DNA of 64,000 nucleotides from Punica granatum (GCF_007655135.1 NC_045132.1:23492354-23556353); one strand, 5' to 3'; shown: positions 1-11,960, numbered from the stretch's first letter. The notes: generated from the sequence alone by a model not told the origin. Program-made: numbers and translations.

Positions 1-1980
1 CCCATCAACTATGGGAAACCCATGAGCCTCCTGTTTCCCCCATTGTACATGATTCCACCGATAACCCGGTACTTCGAGCTATCGAGTCGAAACTCGAAAG
101 AGGATTTTATATATATATATATATATATATGCACATCAAAGTTAGGAGATAATAAGCTATGTATGTTAATGTACTCTCCAAATTAACATGGGATGTACAA
201 AAGTCTATAAAGAGATATAATGCAGATTTATGCCGTTTTTTCGTTACGGATGGGAGTAAAGTTTTACCTAGTCGATATATTGTCATTATATATGGTTCTT
301 AGTCCACTCCCTTTAAGATGACATATATGATATTTAAGGGAGCGCTTCATCCAAATTTTCTCATAACACATAATTACAGTACTAATTGCATGCACATGAT
401 ACTTGCACGGAAAAGTGAAGGCAAAGAATCCAAGGGATTAATCGATTCCAATTATAATTAAGCAAGCTGATATAAGGACTAATTAGAGGACTAACCAACC
501 ACTCTCATACTAATTAAGGTTTCTAAAATTGTCCCGTTTATAATCAAACATGCATTAATTGATGATCCTTATAGTGATACACGCCCCCGCCTGAACTAAG
601 AGGTTTGGATTTCGGTTTTTGACACTGAAACTTCTGAATTCTCTTTATTTCCCTCTATCCCGTACGAACTACGCAAATTGACCTCCATAGACCTCCAAGC
701 TAGTCGATATGCTCTCTTAAAGTAAACACTGAGGTTTCAAATGAAATCCCATTTATAATCAAACATGCATCGATTTTGTTTGTAGAGACAGACAGACATG
801 GGAGATGGGATCCGACCCATCCAATTACTTCCACTGATTGCAATTACAATCAATGACGACCCACCAACCAGATTTAATCTTGCTTCCTTAAAAGACTCCC
901 TCTTCTTCAGTAATGTATTTACTGTTGTTGGGGTTGAGAAAAGCAGTGACAGGCTATGCTTTCAAGGCTTACCAAACTCGAAAATCTCCACTCCCGGTCG
1001 GTGCTTTGCCAGGATGAGAAGATCTTAAGGTTATTTTGTTGCATGATTGCACCTACTTAGTGAAAAAGATCTTCTGTAGTTCATGGATTATCTAATCATA
1101 TGTTATTATGTTGATCGATCTCAGTCAAACGGCTCTGGTTGGAACCGTCGGGGTCTCCATCCGATGACCGAAAAATGGATGGGTCGACCGACTGAAGGCT
1201 CTTTTTAGATCACATGTTTTGGTATGATCCATTTGGATATCTTAATTACCTTAGCAATACATTCCGTAGCGGAGACTGTACTTATGGCGATACTCATTTG
1301 GACCAACTATCGGGCTTTACTTCAAACGATAATCAACTGAGCTTCGAGTAGCTAACATGTTCTCTTTACCCTTATTAGATCTGTGAATCTCTCGTGTAAC
1401 CAGAAAAATGAGAAGGGCACTCTCGACTCTCCGAGGTGTGTTATTCACGGGGGCCAATAATGGGCTCTTAGTTTTCCCGATTGCGCACATGAGCCCATAG
1501 TTAGACTGCACAAAGCAACTCCGCAGCCTCATGCCTGAGGAGACTATGGGCCTAACCTGAGACCATAGAAAGCTGTTCATTAATCTCAAGCTCCCGCATA
1601 ATGGTCTTTCTTTAATTTGGCATGGAAGTCCATTGTGTATCTCTGTCGACCTTTGGTCTTTTAAGAAGAAATAAGCCCTTCTTCGTCATATGTCTCGACC
1701 TTCGGTCTCTTCGGTCCATTATAGCTCGGATTATATCTGCATATTGGACCAGACCCACAAGGTCTAATAACAAACTGTTCCACGACCGAGATGCATCCTC
1801 CCTTATAGGTCCAATAACTTCATCTCCCTAGGAAAAACGGATGAAAGTAAAAGGCTTCGTTGGCATGACCCCACGTTCCTTCTTTGTCTTGGGCAAGTGA
1901 AAGTCGAGAGATGAGCCAGATATCGTCTTTGCTTTGCTTGCATTGTAAACCACCAGATCCAGATTTTATCTGACCCATGA
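1..1980. other. Upstream intergenic DNA, no gene recognised
   Basis: No reading frame here resembles a protein family I know. There is a (TA)n run at about 108-130. A short phrase of about 18 bp (TTATAATCAAACATGCAT) occurs at about 538 and again at about 751. The stretch 1120-1830 is richer in G/C and has short open frames on both strands, which look like chance. It could be old transposon sequence, but I see no terminal repeats. Confidence 0.5.
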
Positions 1981-2026
1981 GCCTCTCACGAGTGGAGATA
2001 GAGTGGCCTCGTATTAGATTCTTCTC

Positions 2027-2105
2027 GCCACGTGGCACCCGACCGGCCAATCAGGTGCTCCCCCTCCTATCCTTCAAGATAAGCTCACATGCACTATTAT
2101 ACATA
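2027..2105 (+). promoter_or_regulatory. Light-responsive type promoter module of LHCA2
   Basis: Upstream of the LHCA2 start are a perfect G-box inside GCCACGTGGC (2027-2036), a CCAAT box (2047-2051), an I-box GATAAG (2078-2083) and a TATA-like TATTATACATA (about 2095-2105). G-box plus I-box pairs are the classical light-regulatory combination of nuclear photosynthesis genes, bound by bZIP/bHLH and MYB-like factors. The spacing would put the transcription start near 2130 and give a leader of about 80 nt. Factor binding is inferred. Confidence 0.6.
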
Positions 2106-2214
2106 TCGACCTTATTTCCGACACGTAACGTTATTCATAGGTACAAAATCTCTCTTTTGGTAATAGAGGGGGAAGAAGTGTGTCGTGTGTTAGCCCTCCG
2201 GGAAGGAATTTACA

Positions 2215-3773
2215 ATGGCGTCTGTCTGTGCTTCTTCTGCCATTGCGGCTGTTGCCATCTCTTCTCCCAGGCAAGTCCTACTCCTCAATCGGTGCTTATT
2301 ACCAATATCCGAGTCCGTATATATAATATTACAGCACATTGTGCGTATGGAAGACATTACGGTGCTGAGTAATGAGGCAGATTTATGATCTAAGCACTCA
2401 AGTCGTGCACGTACTGACTGTCTAGTGTCGATCACTTGTGAGCAGTCATTCAGATTATGCTAATTATGCTTATGTAGGATATCGTTTTTTAGGATCTCAT
2501 CGGCGATGGAAGATCGGTAGAATTAAAATAATGTTTCTAGTATTGGAAGTATGTGATTCTATATGCCATGTATTCTCGAGTATTGCGATCAGTAAATTGT
2601 TGTCGAATGACATGATGTAGTAATGGTCTATTAGTGAACTTGGTTCGTCAACATTTGCAGTGCTCAGAAGAGTGGATCAGTTGTTGGGTCCACAAAGGCT
2701 TCTTTCCTGTCCGGGAAGAGGCTGCGGGTGAGCAAATTCACGGCGCCCACTGCCGGAAGATTGGTGACTGTATGCGCTGCTGCCGATCCTGACAGACCCC
2801 TCTGGTTCCCTGGCAGCACCCCTCCTCCGTGGCTGGACGGCAGGTCTGTACACATGAGCTCATTCCTACTTCTCAAAGTTCTGTCCCTTCAAAATCATTC
2901 AGGTAATGAAGATGTTTATAATTTGTGATATATGCAGCCTCCCCGGTGACTTCGGCTTCGACCCTCTTGGTCTTGGTACGTCCAATAATTAGTTGTTGTT
3001 CGTCATGAAATATATGTTAATTGAATGATCATCGTACATAATTCAAGTCTAGAGCATGCAAGGAATAGTTTGTGAACTAATATATTGTTGATGATTTATA
3101 GGATCTGATCCTGAGACCTTGAGATGGAACCAGCAAGCCGAGCTGGTCCACTGTCGGTGGGCCATGCTGGGAGCCGCCGGAATCTTCATCCCTGAATTCT
3201 TGACCAAGATCGGGATCCTGAACACTCCCTCGTGGTACACCGCGGGCGAGCAGGAGTACTTCACTGACACCACCACCCTCTTCATCATCGAGCTCATCTT
3301 CATCGGGTGGGCCGAGGGCAGGAGATGGGCCGACATCATCAAGCCCGGGTGCGTCAATACCGACCCAATCTTCCCCAACAACAAGCTCACCGGCACCGAC
3401 GTGGGCTACCCAGGCGGGCTGTGGTTCGACCCTTTAGGTTGGGGCTCAGGCTCGCCCGAGAAGGTCAAGGAGCTGAGGACGAAGGAGATCAAGAACGGGA
3501 GGCTGGCTATGTTGGCTGTCATGGGCGCTTGGTTCCAACACATCTACACGGGGACCGGCCCCATTGACAACCTCTTCGCCCACCTTGCTGACCCCGGTCA
3601 CGCCACAATTTTCGCAGTGAGTATCATCATACATCAAAAGCTTATAACTACATGCCACATATACTGATTTACGTTTAGATCTAATCCGGGTCTGGATCTG
3701 TACTGATACTCGATATCGACTGAGCGATTGACTTTGGGTTTGGCATTGCTTGCAGGCTTTTACTCCCAAGTGA
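2215..3773 (+). CDS. LHCA2: Photosystem I chlorophyll a/b-binding protein Lhca2 (type II LHCI), 5 exons
   Basis: Exons 2215-2270, 2661-2843, 2938-2975, 3102-3616 and 3756-3773 join in phase to 810 nt (269 aa), ending ..FTPK. The product is a thylakoid antenna protein that binds chlorophyll a/b and carotenoids and passes energy to photosystem I as part of the LHCI belt. The first 55-60 residues are Ser/Ala/basic and form the chloroplast transit peptide. The mature protein begins near [13 protein letters not shown]. Helix 1 carries [18 protein letters not shown] and helix 3 carries [16 protein letters not shown], with the paired Glu/Arg and His/Asn chlorophyll ligands. [12 protein letters not shown] and the loop [15 protein letters not shown] agree with Lhca2 rather than the other Lhca types. 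Intron 1 appears to use a GC donor (AG|GCAAGT at 2271), because only that junction gives the family reading SPSAQK. Assignment is secure; the exact transit cleavage site is not. Confidence 0.95.
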
Positions 3774-4340
3774 TGGAGTGAAGGGTAAATGGGAAAGAAA
3801 GGGCTGAAGTGTGGAGGGAGAGGTTGAATTTGATGACATGAAATCCTTTTTCCTGAGGAAGAAGGGCTGTGTTTGTACTGAAAGGGAAATGTGTACAAGT
3901 GCAACTTTGTGGTGACTCTGGTTTTGATTCACTGCCTATAGAACTGAAAAATGCTGCTCCAATGTACAAATGCTTCCATGAAGTTAGATGATATCCTACC
4001 GAAACACCGGGTTCTTACAAATTAATCGACTATCATAACTAGTGCTATACATAGATTCCAGCACATTCAGTACGATCGAGGATTTTTGAAGAAAAAAATC
4101 TTGCTGTCAGCTATAACGATGAATATACACAAGAGACTGCAAAAGTGTAATAGTCTCTCAACTGCAAATGCAGCAAATCCAGTGAGACGAGCGGATGTAG
4201 ATATGACACAGATATATGTAAGTCATACCGTGTCTCAATTCACGCCAGGCCGATTGAATTACTTCCAAACCTTGACAGATTACAGTTCTACGATTCAATG
4301 GCATCCGACGACCCCCTCTGTGTTGAATGGATTGTTGACA
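3774..4340. other. 3' flank of LHCA2
   Basis: Probable 3' UTR and spacer between LHCA2 and the Copia remnant. No gene seen; the short frames on both strands are shadows. Confidence 0.5.
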
Positions 4341-4386
4341 TGAATATTGGAAGGCCTTGACCCAATTGGGTCAATATATATCGTGT
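4341..4386 (-). repeat. LTR-end remnant at the left edge of the Copia element
   Basis: These 45 bp match 6512-6556 with few differences. Both begin TGAATATTGGAAGGCCT and contain the small palindrome CCCAATTGGG. Similarity stops abruptly at about 4387, so the left LTR is cut short, most likely by the same deletion that removed the 3' half of pol. Confidence 0.7.
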
Positions 4387-5164
4387 AAACCACTTTGAAT
4401 TAGAAATGTGTGGACCGTGTCTGGAATATGTCTATGCTTTCTTTCTGCTACCCAATTTTGCTGAAGGGTGTGTGGGCATGACATCCGAAAAGAAATTCCC
4501 GATTCATTTTAAAGTTCCTGGAATTGAGAATTATTAAATTCAAGGCTTCCATCGCATAGGAAAAACTTGACTTTCTTGTGTAAGATATTTTCCATTTTGG
4601 TCTTGAACGTCTTAAAATTGGCAAAAACCTCAGATTTGCTTTTCAAAGGACACAACCGCGTAAATTGGTAGTATTTGTAACCCAAATTAGATAAAGCAGG
4701 AGAATGCCAAACATCGACATGGATTAACTATAAAGGGAAAGATGCATCATGTTCCAGGCAATTAGAAGGTAACCTAGAAGACTTTCCCAGATTACAGGAA
4801 ACACATGGATCATTAAGAACAGAAAGATTCGGAATTAAATTCCGAGACTCTATTATTGATAATATAGCCTTATTGGGATGTCCTAGACGGCGCTGTCAGA
4901 GAACCGATGACTGAGTGGTGTTAAGCAGAGGAAACCCGTGTTAGTGAACACACAACATGACAAGAATTTTCATGACAAAGACGTTGAGTAGATATGAGAT
5001 TATGTTTGAGAGAGGGAACGCAAAGCACATTATTTAATTTCAGTGGATTATGATTGGTAGGAATTATCACAGAACTTGCACTCTGACCCAGCATATGGGG
5101 CATGGTGAAGTAGTATACCTTCGTTGTTCACCATATGGGATGAGGCACCGGAGTCATGCAGGCA

Positions 5165-6435
5165 TCAGCAGGTAGGATGATCATTCAGGGTGAGAGCAGC
5201 AAGGGATTTGGGAACAGGCTGAGACTGGTTATGGTTATAATACTCAAGACAATGAAGGGTCGTATGGTCAGCACTGTTACTAATCTGACATATGAATGCT
5301 GTAGGACCATGCCCAAGTATTCCTTCGTAAGGTGAGGGAGAATTACCAGCTGTCCTTACCGAGAACGGGGTATATGTCGATTGACCCCTACAGTACACCA
5401 CCAGGGAGTATCCTCCGCGCTGGCCTTGTTGTCCTCGACCGCCAGAGCCCCGGCCGAATTTAGAACCGGAATTTGTGTTCCAATGCTGCTGCCCTGGACC
5501 ATTCCCATAATCGTTGAAACGGCCCGAGCCGCGACCACCACCTTTATTCGAGCTTCCGCCCCGACTGCCACCATTTTGATTCCCACGGCCACTTTTGTTG
5601 GGCTGTGTCTGCAACAGAAGCGCTGTGGCAGGTGGGGCTGATGTCTCGGGAAAGGGCTGACGAAGCGGGGACTCCTGATTGAGGAGTTTGTTCCTGAAGA
5701 TTTCAAAAGACATAGTTTCACGATCAAGCGACCAAGATGTGATGAATGATTCCATACTCTCTTGGAAGACCAACGAGGATGTAGGTGAATGGTTCCTCGT
5801 CCTAGAGTGGTCGCCCGATCTCTAGCAGCTGGTCAGCAAGAGATTTGCACGAGCGGATGTATTTCTCCATCCCTTTTGAGTCTAGAGTTTGACTCGAGTT
5901 AGCTCAAGCCGTGTGTCAAAGGGCCCGAGAGCGCGAACACTCAAGGAACCGAGAGTGTAGCCCCATCCACACAAGATGGGAGATGGCGAGATCATGGACC
6001 TCCTCCAGAGGCCCCTCAGAGAGGGTAGAGAAAATCCAAGAGCGAATCATTTTATCAGTCCGATGCCAAATCGCAAAACGGGGATCAGACTCGATGGGAC
6101 AGCGCAGAGTGCCATCCACGTGGCCAAAAAAAGATCATGGGACAAGAGAAAAGTCGAAAACAGGGACATCCAAACCACGTAGTTCGAGTGGTTTAAGCCT
6201 TAAGGTGATAGTAACAAAATTGGTGATGTTTAGGGTGGCTATAGCACCGGTTGGAGAAACAAGAGACGGAAGGCTGGGGGAAGGTTCAGTAGGAGGAAAA
6301 CTGGGAGGGATTGTGGCAGCTAGTGGGGTTACTAAGGAGGCTGGAACATTCGGCTGAAGAGGAAGATGTAGGAGGGAGAATGGGGTCGGTCTAGGGGCTG
6401 CTGGTCTGAGCGTTATTGTCGGTGGTGGGATCCAT
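5165..6435 (-). pseudogene. Copia gag remnant
   Basis: The probable gag start ATG lies at 6435 (MDPTTDNNAQ..), 63 nt inside the primer-binding site, but a TAG follows after 14 codons and the frame shifts more than once. The later open part (5773-5165) contains RETMSFEIFRNKLLNQE, a Gly/Arg/Asn-rich tract (NKGGGRGSGRF) and a stretch ending near HTTLHCLEYYNHNQSQP, typical of the region between gag and protease in plant Copia polyproteins. No intact CCHC knuckle is visible. Not functional. Confidence 0.65.
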
Positions 6436-6732
6436 GGCGGGTGGGAGAGTTGAGATAGGGAGGAAGGTAGGGTTGAGAGGTTAAGGTTGAACCTATGTTC
6501 TTGATACCATATGAATATTGGAAGGCCTCGATCCAATTGGGTCAGTATATCGTGTGTGTATATATATATTCACAAGTTGGTAAAGAGGGGTGTCTCGATA
6601 TATAGTGTGTACAAATGGTAAGAGTATAATATATGGAAGTCAATAAATACCGAAGTATATTTTAATAGTTGAAATCCTACCAGATGAATCATCTGTCAAC
6701 TATTGTAGTCATGAAACGGAAAGCAGCAATTC

Positions 6733-6772
6733 GTGGAGATGGCCGAGTTGGTCTAAGGCGCCAGATTAAGGT

Positions 6773-6805
<33 letters not shown>

Positions 6806-6813
6806 TTTCCACA
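6733..6813 (+). tRNA. tRNA-Leu (anticodon AAG)
   Basis: This is a complete class II cloverleaf. The acceptor strands GTGGAGA and TTTCCAC pair with one G:U, and A is the discriminator base. The D-arm has TGGCCGAGTTGGTCTAAGGCG (A box). The anticodon stem CCAGA/TCTGG encloses loop TTAAGGT with anticodon AAG, which reads CUU. There is a long variable arm, and the T-arm GTGGG-TTCAAAT-CCCAC contains the B box GGGTTCAAATCCC. No intron. A short T run (about 6826-6830) can serve as the Pol III stop. The gene lies only tens of bases beyond the Copia LTR. Confidence 0.95.
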
Positions 6814-7398
6814 TTCCTCTGCACAATTTTTATATGCATACATATATTTTTATTTTTGGTTTCTCGAGTAATCAAGAGAAGATTACACTGGAAGACAGCA
6901 GTACGTACAAATCGCAAAGTAGTTGTTACTTGTTAGGACTTCATCCCCGCGAACTCGAGTGTCCAATTGACATTCCATATCATTAAAACAACCAGATACT
7001 ACCCAGGATAATTTTCGGATTCAGTTCGCTTAAATGATCCATATAAATAAGGACGGATAAGGACGGACGAGAAGCAAATATTATACACCCAACTGAAAAG
7101 GGATGCCAGGTAAAACCTGAATACCAAAATCCTCATTAACTAATCTAACCAGTTAGAAATTCTTCCTTCATCATGTGCTTCGGTTGATGGAGACGTGCTT
7201 CTCTATCAATCCATTCACGATTTTTCCCGTCTCTAATTTTGGTAGGAGCAAAATTCTCAAACTAGAATAAACGAATTGTGAGGTTTGAACAGCTTGTTTA
7301 GCTTTGCTCAATTCTTGAGGTGGCTGCTTGAGAAGAAAAGCCAATGGAGCTCAAAGAATTAATAAATCTAAATCGGGTTGAACTTAGTCACTAACACA
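6814..7398. other. Spacer between tRNA-Leu and ALKBH1
   Basis: No gene seen. The right part is presumably the 3' UTR of the minus-strand ALKBH1 gene. Confidence 0.4.
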
Positions 7399-9407
7399 TC
7401 AGAAGACTTGTCGGATGTTGATGTTGATTCTGGAACTTTTGATATAGTCCAAGAAGTGATCGTCTTTGTGCCAAAAATGCGATTCAAGAGGATCGATTTC
7501 AGCATTTTCTTTGTCAGTAAATATCCGAGGCACACCTGCATCATAGAAATTAGAAGATTATTATTTCTAAGAAAATGCAGTCAGAGACTTCATCAATTGA
7601 AACATCTGTTAATCTTGTACATAAAATTCTTATTTCCCGAGCAAGTAGTCTACTGCCCAAATTATTATCTCGACACTCGGGAGCAGACAGCAGTTACAAA
7701 ATTGTATAAAGGCTTACCATGAAAACACTCCCTCGCTTCTCCTGCCATAAGAACAATGTCACCACTCCGAAGAAACATTGCTACTGGTGCATCGTCTCTA
7801 GATTTCCCTCCCAACAGAAAGATGGCTTTGCAACCGAGGCTGAGGCAGAGGAAAATTGTTAAGACTCGAAAATCATTTCTTCTAGATAAGGTCATTTCCT
7901 CTGAAGAACTTAGAGGGGGAAAGGCAAAAAGAAATATCAGGATACCTCATGCTTACAATGGGCTTACTCCAATCAGCTTCCATATCATCAAGATGCCCCC
8001 CTAACGTATCACCTGCAAAGAGCAGCAACATGTATGAGCTAAGAAGCGTGATTTCTGAAACCAAGTCACTTCTAGAATAAACGAGTATCTTGTCACCTGA
8101 ACCGAAGTAATTCACTATTGCAGCTTCAGGCTTAAATTCTTTCCCCTTGGGCATGGTAGGAGCAGCCATTCGTTTAGCCAGTTGACAGAGGGCATCAGGA
8201 ATCTTATTATGTGGGAGGGACACATCGTAGTTCCGCTAAATTCAGAAGATATAAACAGCTGAGACGTCAATGGAGACGTGCTGCCGATAGGCATTAAGAA
8301 ACAGAGTACAATTTATCTCCTAAGAAAAATGAGTTAATTAATTATTTGTCCTATCAATGTTTTGTCAGGATATTAACACGCAAACAACCCCAAGCTTGTT
8401 TCAGGAAATTCAACAGCCTGTTTCTCTAGATCATGACAGAAGGAACAACATCAGAAGCTTCGTACGAAGATCTAAAAGGGATAGCTAGCAATTACCTTGG
8501 ACCAATCAAACTGGAGACCAAGGGTGCTCCAGCGCAGTTTCCGCAAAAGGACCGAGGCTGAAATGGACTTGCCTCCATGTCCTCTCGATGGCACAGAGTT
8601 TTCTTCCGAAAATTTCCATCGCTGAACACTTTCTTCGCTCTCGAAACAGTCAAATTCTGAACCCAAACTGGCAACTGGACTCCCCTCCTCGACCAGGACT
8701 TTTCTTTCTGTTGCTGCTGCGAATAGCCCATGAATAGGCCCGTATATTGCATTGTGATTCGTTCTATTGGGCGGCTGCGGGAAACTAGTTAAGCTCTCCC
8801 TGATCCAATGGCATTGTTCTTCGATACTCAACGCCCCGGGAATAAAGTAGAATCCTGCATTAAACACGAGGGCATCAATGGATACACTTTTGCTAATTCA
8901 ATGATTCACTACTTTCCTTCTTAAAGGAATCTGACTTTTACGAGCAAACAGAACCCGGCAATGTGGCGGGCGGATCGCAACAGTATCCATTGCAGTAAAA
9001 GAGGAATCAACGAAATTCTGATGAAACGACAGATAATAAGAATCTCTTACCAGGTCGATTGTCTAAGCAGAAGACAGGACAGTCGAAACCGCTACTAAGT
9101 GCCGCAACTCCCGGAGGGAGTGCTCCGTTCCGACGGAATGAGCCCAAAATGGCCTTGAAATCGAGCACCTCCGACAGGTCCACGGGTTTCGGCTGCTTCT
9201 TCCTTGGAATCAACAGCAACGGGAAATACTATACATAAGAAGCTGGGAAAGCTATGAAAATAGAAGGATTCAGCTCAAGAGCAGAGTTGCCTACTTCTTC
9301 GAGGACTTGAAGGAATCGTCGTAGTAGAGCTTGTACTTCTTCTCCGCCTTCCTGAAAGCGGTCCGCTCCAAGTCCGACGGCTCCCGCCCTTTACCCTCTC
9401 CGTACAT
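7399..9407 (-). CDS. ALKBH1: AlkB homologue 1 type Fe(II)/2-oxoglutarate dioxygenase, 7 exons
   Basis: Minus-strand exons 9295-9407, 9051-9202, 8496-8854, 8097-8235, 7946-8012, 7718-7839 and 7399-7535 join in phase to 1089 nt (362 aa), matching plant ALKBH1 in length. The family removes methyl groups from tRNA/DNA bases by oxidation with iron and 2-oxoglutarate. Visible landmarks are KPVDLSEVLDFKAI and RPGFYFIPGALS near the N-terminus, RTNHNAIYGPI, LRKLRWSTLGLQFDW, and the iron ligands HLD (in GDTLGGHLDDMEADWSK) and the distal His in ECFHGVPRIF. The C-terminal RININIRQVF carries the 2-oxoglutarate-binding Arg. All catalytic residues are present. I chose the start MYGEGKG because homologues start there; the frame is open for another 76 codons upstream to an ATG at 9635. 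Confidence 0.93.
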
Positions 9408-9635
9408 TCCGCCGTCGCGGTGGGCTCCTCGGCTTCTGAACGGCGGATCCGAGGGAAGAAGAAGAAGGCAGGCACACAGAGAGGCGCTCGATAGGGTTTC
9501 GCGCCTCGTTTCCACCGGCCGCCGATGATCAGCAAGGGCAACGGGAGAAACGTTTCGAGTAGCTGAACGCTGGTGGGGAGGTGACGTTTCGACGGACGCC
9601 CGTTTCGTTCTCCTGTGTTGACTCGACTTGAGCAT

Positions 9636-11950
9636 TGAAATGATTTGGGCTCAATGAATTAAATTAATGTCTGTATCAGCCCAAAATATGATAATGGACC
9701 ATATATGTTGAGCATATATTAGAGAGACGGCGGTTCTCCTCAGAGGATATCATTCATATCGGACCTAGCGGGCTGACTCGCACAATATTATCTTTAAAAT
9801 GCATCTCTTGAGAAAAATAGGCATTTGGAACATCATAAAGTGACAAATGGAAATGAACGTGGATTGTTTCATGCACTAATGTTTGGTAGTGTTGGAAATT
9901 TCCTGTCTTTGTGGTCTTACATGGAAGAAAAGTACATTGTACTTACAATCTAGATAGACCTACCAATTTATCGTATTATCGAACGCTAGAATAGCAGTCA
10001 TGTCATTTTATACGACATTTTATGTTCTCCATCACGAACTGAGCCGGTAATCTTATTCCGAACAAATAAGACACGCACATTTACCCGTGAAAAAGCAAAG
10101 GCATTGTGGTGCACAGCCAAGGTTGATTGGGGGGGCCATTCACACACCCGAAAATCCCAGATCAAATCGTTGGACCATAGAATGTCTTGGTCTAACGATT
10201 GAGTCCAAAAGGTTACTTTAAAGAAAGGAAAAAGAATATCTACTAATAATGGTGTTTTGACTCCAAGGCATTGATCTTCATTGGCAGGTGGAATCCATAA
10301 CATTCGATTCTAACTTCCACCCGCGTTAAGAAAAATGATTATAATGAAGCGGTATATATTCTTATTCAAAACTAAAAGATTTTTATATTTAATTCTTGCA
10401 AATGAAATTTCTTCTAATTTTCTTGTTCTCTTTCTTTTGGTATCCTTCCAATTAGGTCCATCTTTCTCTATTATAGTCGAAAATTTCCATTCCACCCAAC
10501 TTTTATAGTGGAAAAAGGGCAAATAAGTCGAAAAGGAAAATGAAAAATGAAGAAAAAGGAGGAACTATAACACGTAAAAGAAGGAATTTCATGATTATGA
10601 TCATTATGAGCCATAAATACATTTTCCACCGAGGCAAGAGCACATCGCTCTCTTCCCTAGAGAAGAGAAGAGAAGAATAAAGGAATGATTACTCCACCGG
10701 ATTCCAATTCCCATCCCTCTTTGTTTTTCTCAAAACCTCATCATTATGAAAACCCCCTCCTCCTCCTCCTCCTCAAACTCCACCCCCCCATTTTGTAACC
10801 TTTATCTCTCTCTCTCTTCGTAATGATGACCCCTCTTTTACTATATTACTCTCCTCTACATCCCCAATTTACAATATTTTTTACTCAATGAATTTCTTCT
10901 CTCTTTCTTTTTAATGAATAAAATTCGCTGTCATAACCGATGTTCTATGCTTTGTTTAATTTATTAGTGTGACTTTAAAATAACTTATACAAAATTAGAG
11001 GAATGATTTTATTTATATTACTTTTTTTTCACAACAAAATAATATAACTCATATAAAGTCAAATGGTGAATCTCATACATAATCATTTATATAATTCTTT
11101 TTCAAAATCAAAATTTGATTTTAAAATATTACTTACAAACTAAACGCAGCACTAAACTCCTAATGAGCTTATACAGCTTCACCAAAAAAAAAAAAAAAAG
11201 CTAGTCATCTGATTGAGCCGATTACCAATGCTTTTATCGCACTTCTGGTAAGTTAGAGTCATCAAAAGATTTCTAATTTTACTGTTTTAGCATTTTTTTA
11301 GTTTTAAAAAGTGAAGTTAAGAGAGCGCTATTTGCAAATGAAAAATCGAAATTTTTTTATTTGCACTTAACAAAAGCGACAAGCAAACAATTTATCGGTC
11401 CATCAAAGTAAATAATACGTGTGTTAATTGCGATTGTGTATAGCTCGATCGAGCTAGACGATGACTTATGGGAACATTGATAATTAAGTGTTGTCCCATG
11501 ATGAATGACCTTTTCTAACGTTTCGTGGTGTGCGAGGATTGCTTTGTACCAATAGTTTGGTGACAAAATCCATCACCAGAATAATAAAAAATAATTTAAT
11601 TATTATATTACCAACCAAAGAAGGGGAAAAAAAAAAGAAAAAAGAAAAAAGTAAAAGAGAGAGAGTAATATTAATTTGGTGACAGAAAGGGCTAGAGTAC
11701 GGCGCTGCAAATGCCTTTCAACGACAGAACACATGCATTTGCTCCCAAATTTATTTATAATTCGTACACCCAACAAACTACAGTGTGTAGGTGCAACCCT
11801 TCATTATGAACATTCATTACAATATAGGTAAAGATAATTGCATAGTTGTGGAGAGGGTAAAGGTTTAAGCTACACATTATCTATTGTTTAGATTTTGTAA
11901 ATTGAGAGGATGCATAACGCAGTTTTTTATGTGCCATGATTCTTCAATTG
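9636..11950. other. Intergenic, AT-rich, no gene seen
   Basis: Contains a (TCC)n/C-rich patch (about 10745-10790), homopolymer A/T runs and purine-rich tracts (11620-11660). Short open frames on the minus strand (for example 10522-9998) have no recognisable domains. Confidence 0.5.
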
Positions 11951-11960
11951 TTTTTACTTA

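Larger units (their letters stand above)
4341..6715 (-). mobile_element. Degraded Ty1/Copia LTR retrotransposon, internally deleted
   Basis: Read on the minus strand, the element shows these parts in order. First is an LTR ending ..CCAATATTCA (boundary at 6512). A 2-nt spacer follows, then a primer-binding site TGGTATCAAGAA (6498-6509) like the Met-tRNA-primed sites of plant Copia elements. Next is a gag start at 6435, stopped after 14 codons, then a gag-like Gly/Arg/Asn-rich stretch (5773-5165). A protease-side segment with NNVLCVPSLKHNLIS (about 5103-4921) follows, then a GAG-pre-integrase zinc segment (RLGHPNKAIL.. CVSCNLGKSSRLP, about 4890-4740), and finally stop-ridden remains. The integrase core, reverse transcriptase and RNase H are missing. 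A 45-bp copy of the LTR end recurs at 4341-4386. The outer edge of the right LTR is uncertain (somewhere between about 6600 and 6716), and I see no clear target-site duplication. The element cannot encode its own transposition. Confidence 0.75.

Noticed and set aside
798..1028. Plus-strand open frame of 76 codons
   Set aside because: No family resemblance, no splice context, and the composition is like the surrounding non-coding DNA.
1317..1589. Minus-strand open frame of 90 codons
   Set aside because: No recognisable domain; probably chance or old transposon sequence.
7882..8223. Single minus-strand frame starting at 8223 as a separate gene
   Set aside because: It is exon 4 of ALKBH1 read through its intron; the splice sites and phase explain it.
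10115..10135. CAGCCAAGG-type phrase resembling miR169
   Set aside because: The match ends after 9 nt and there is no hairpin.
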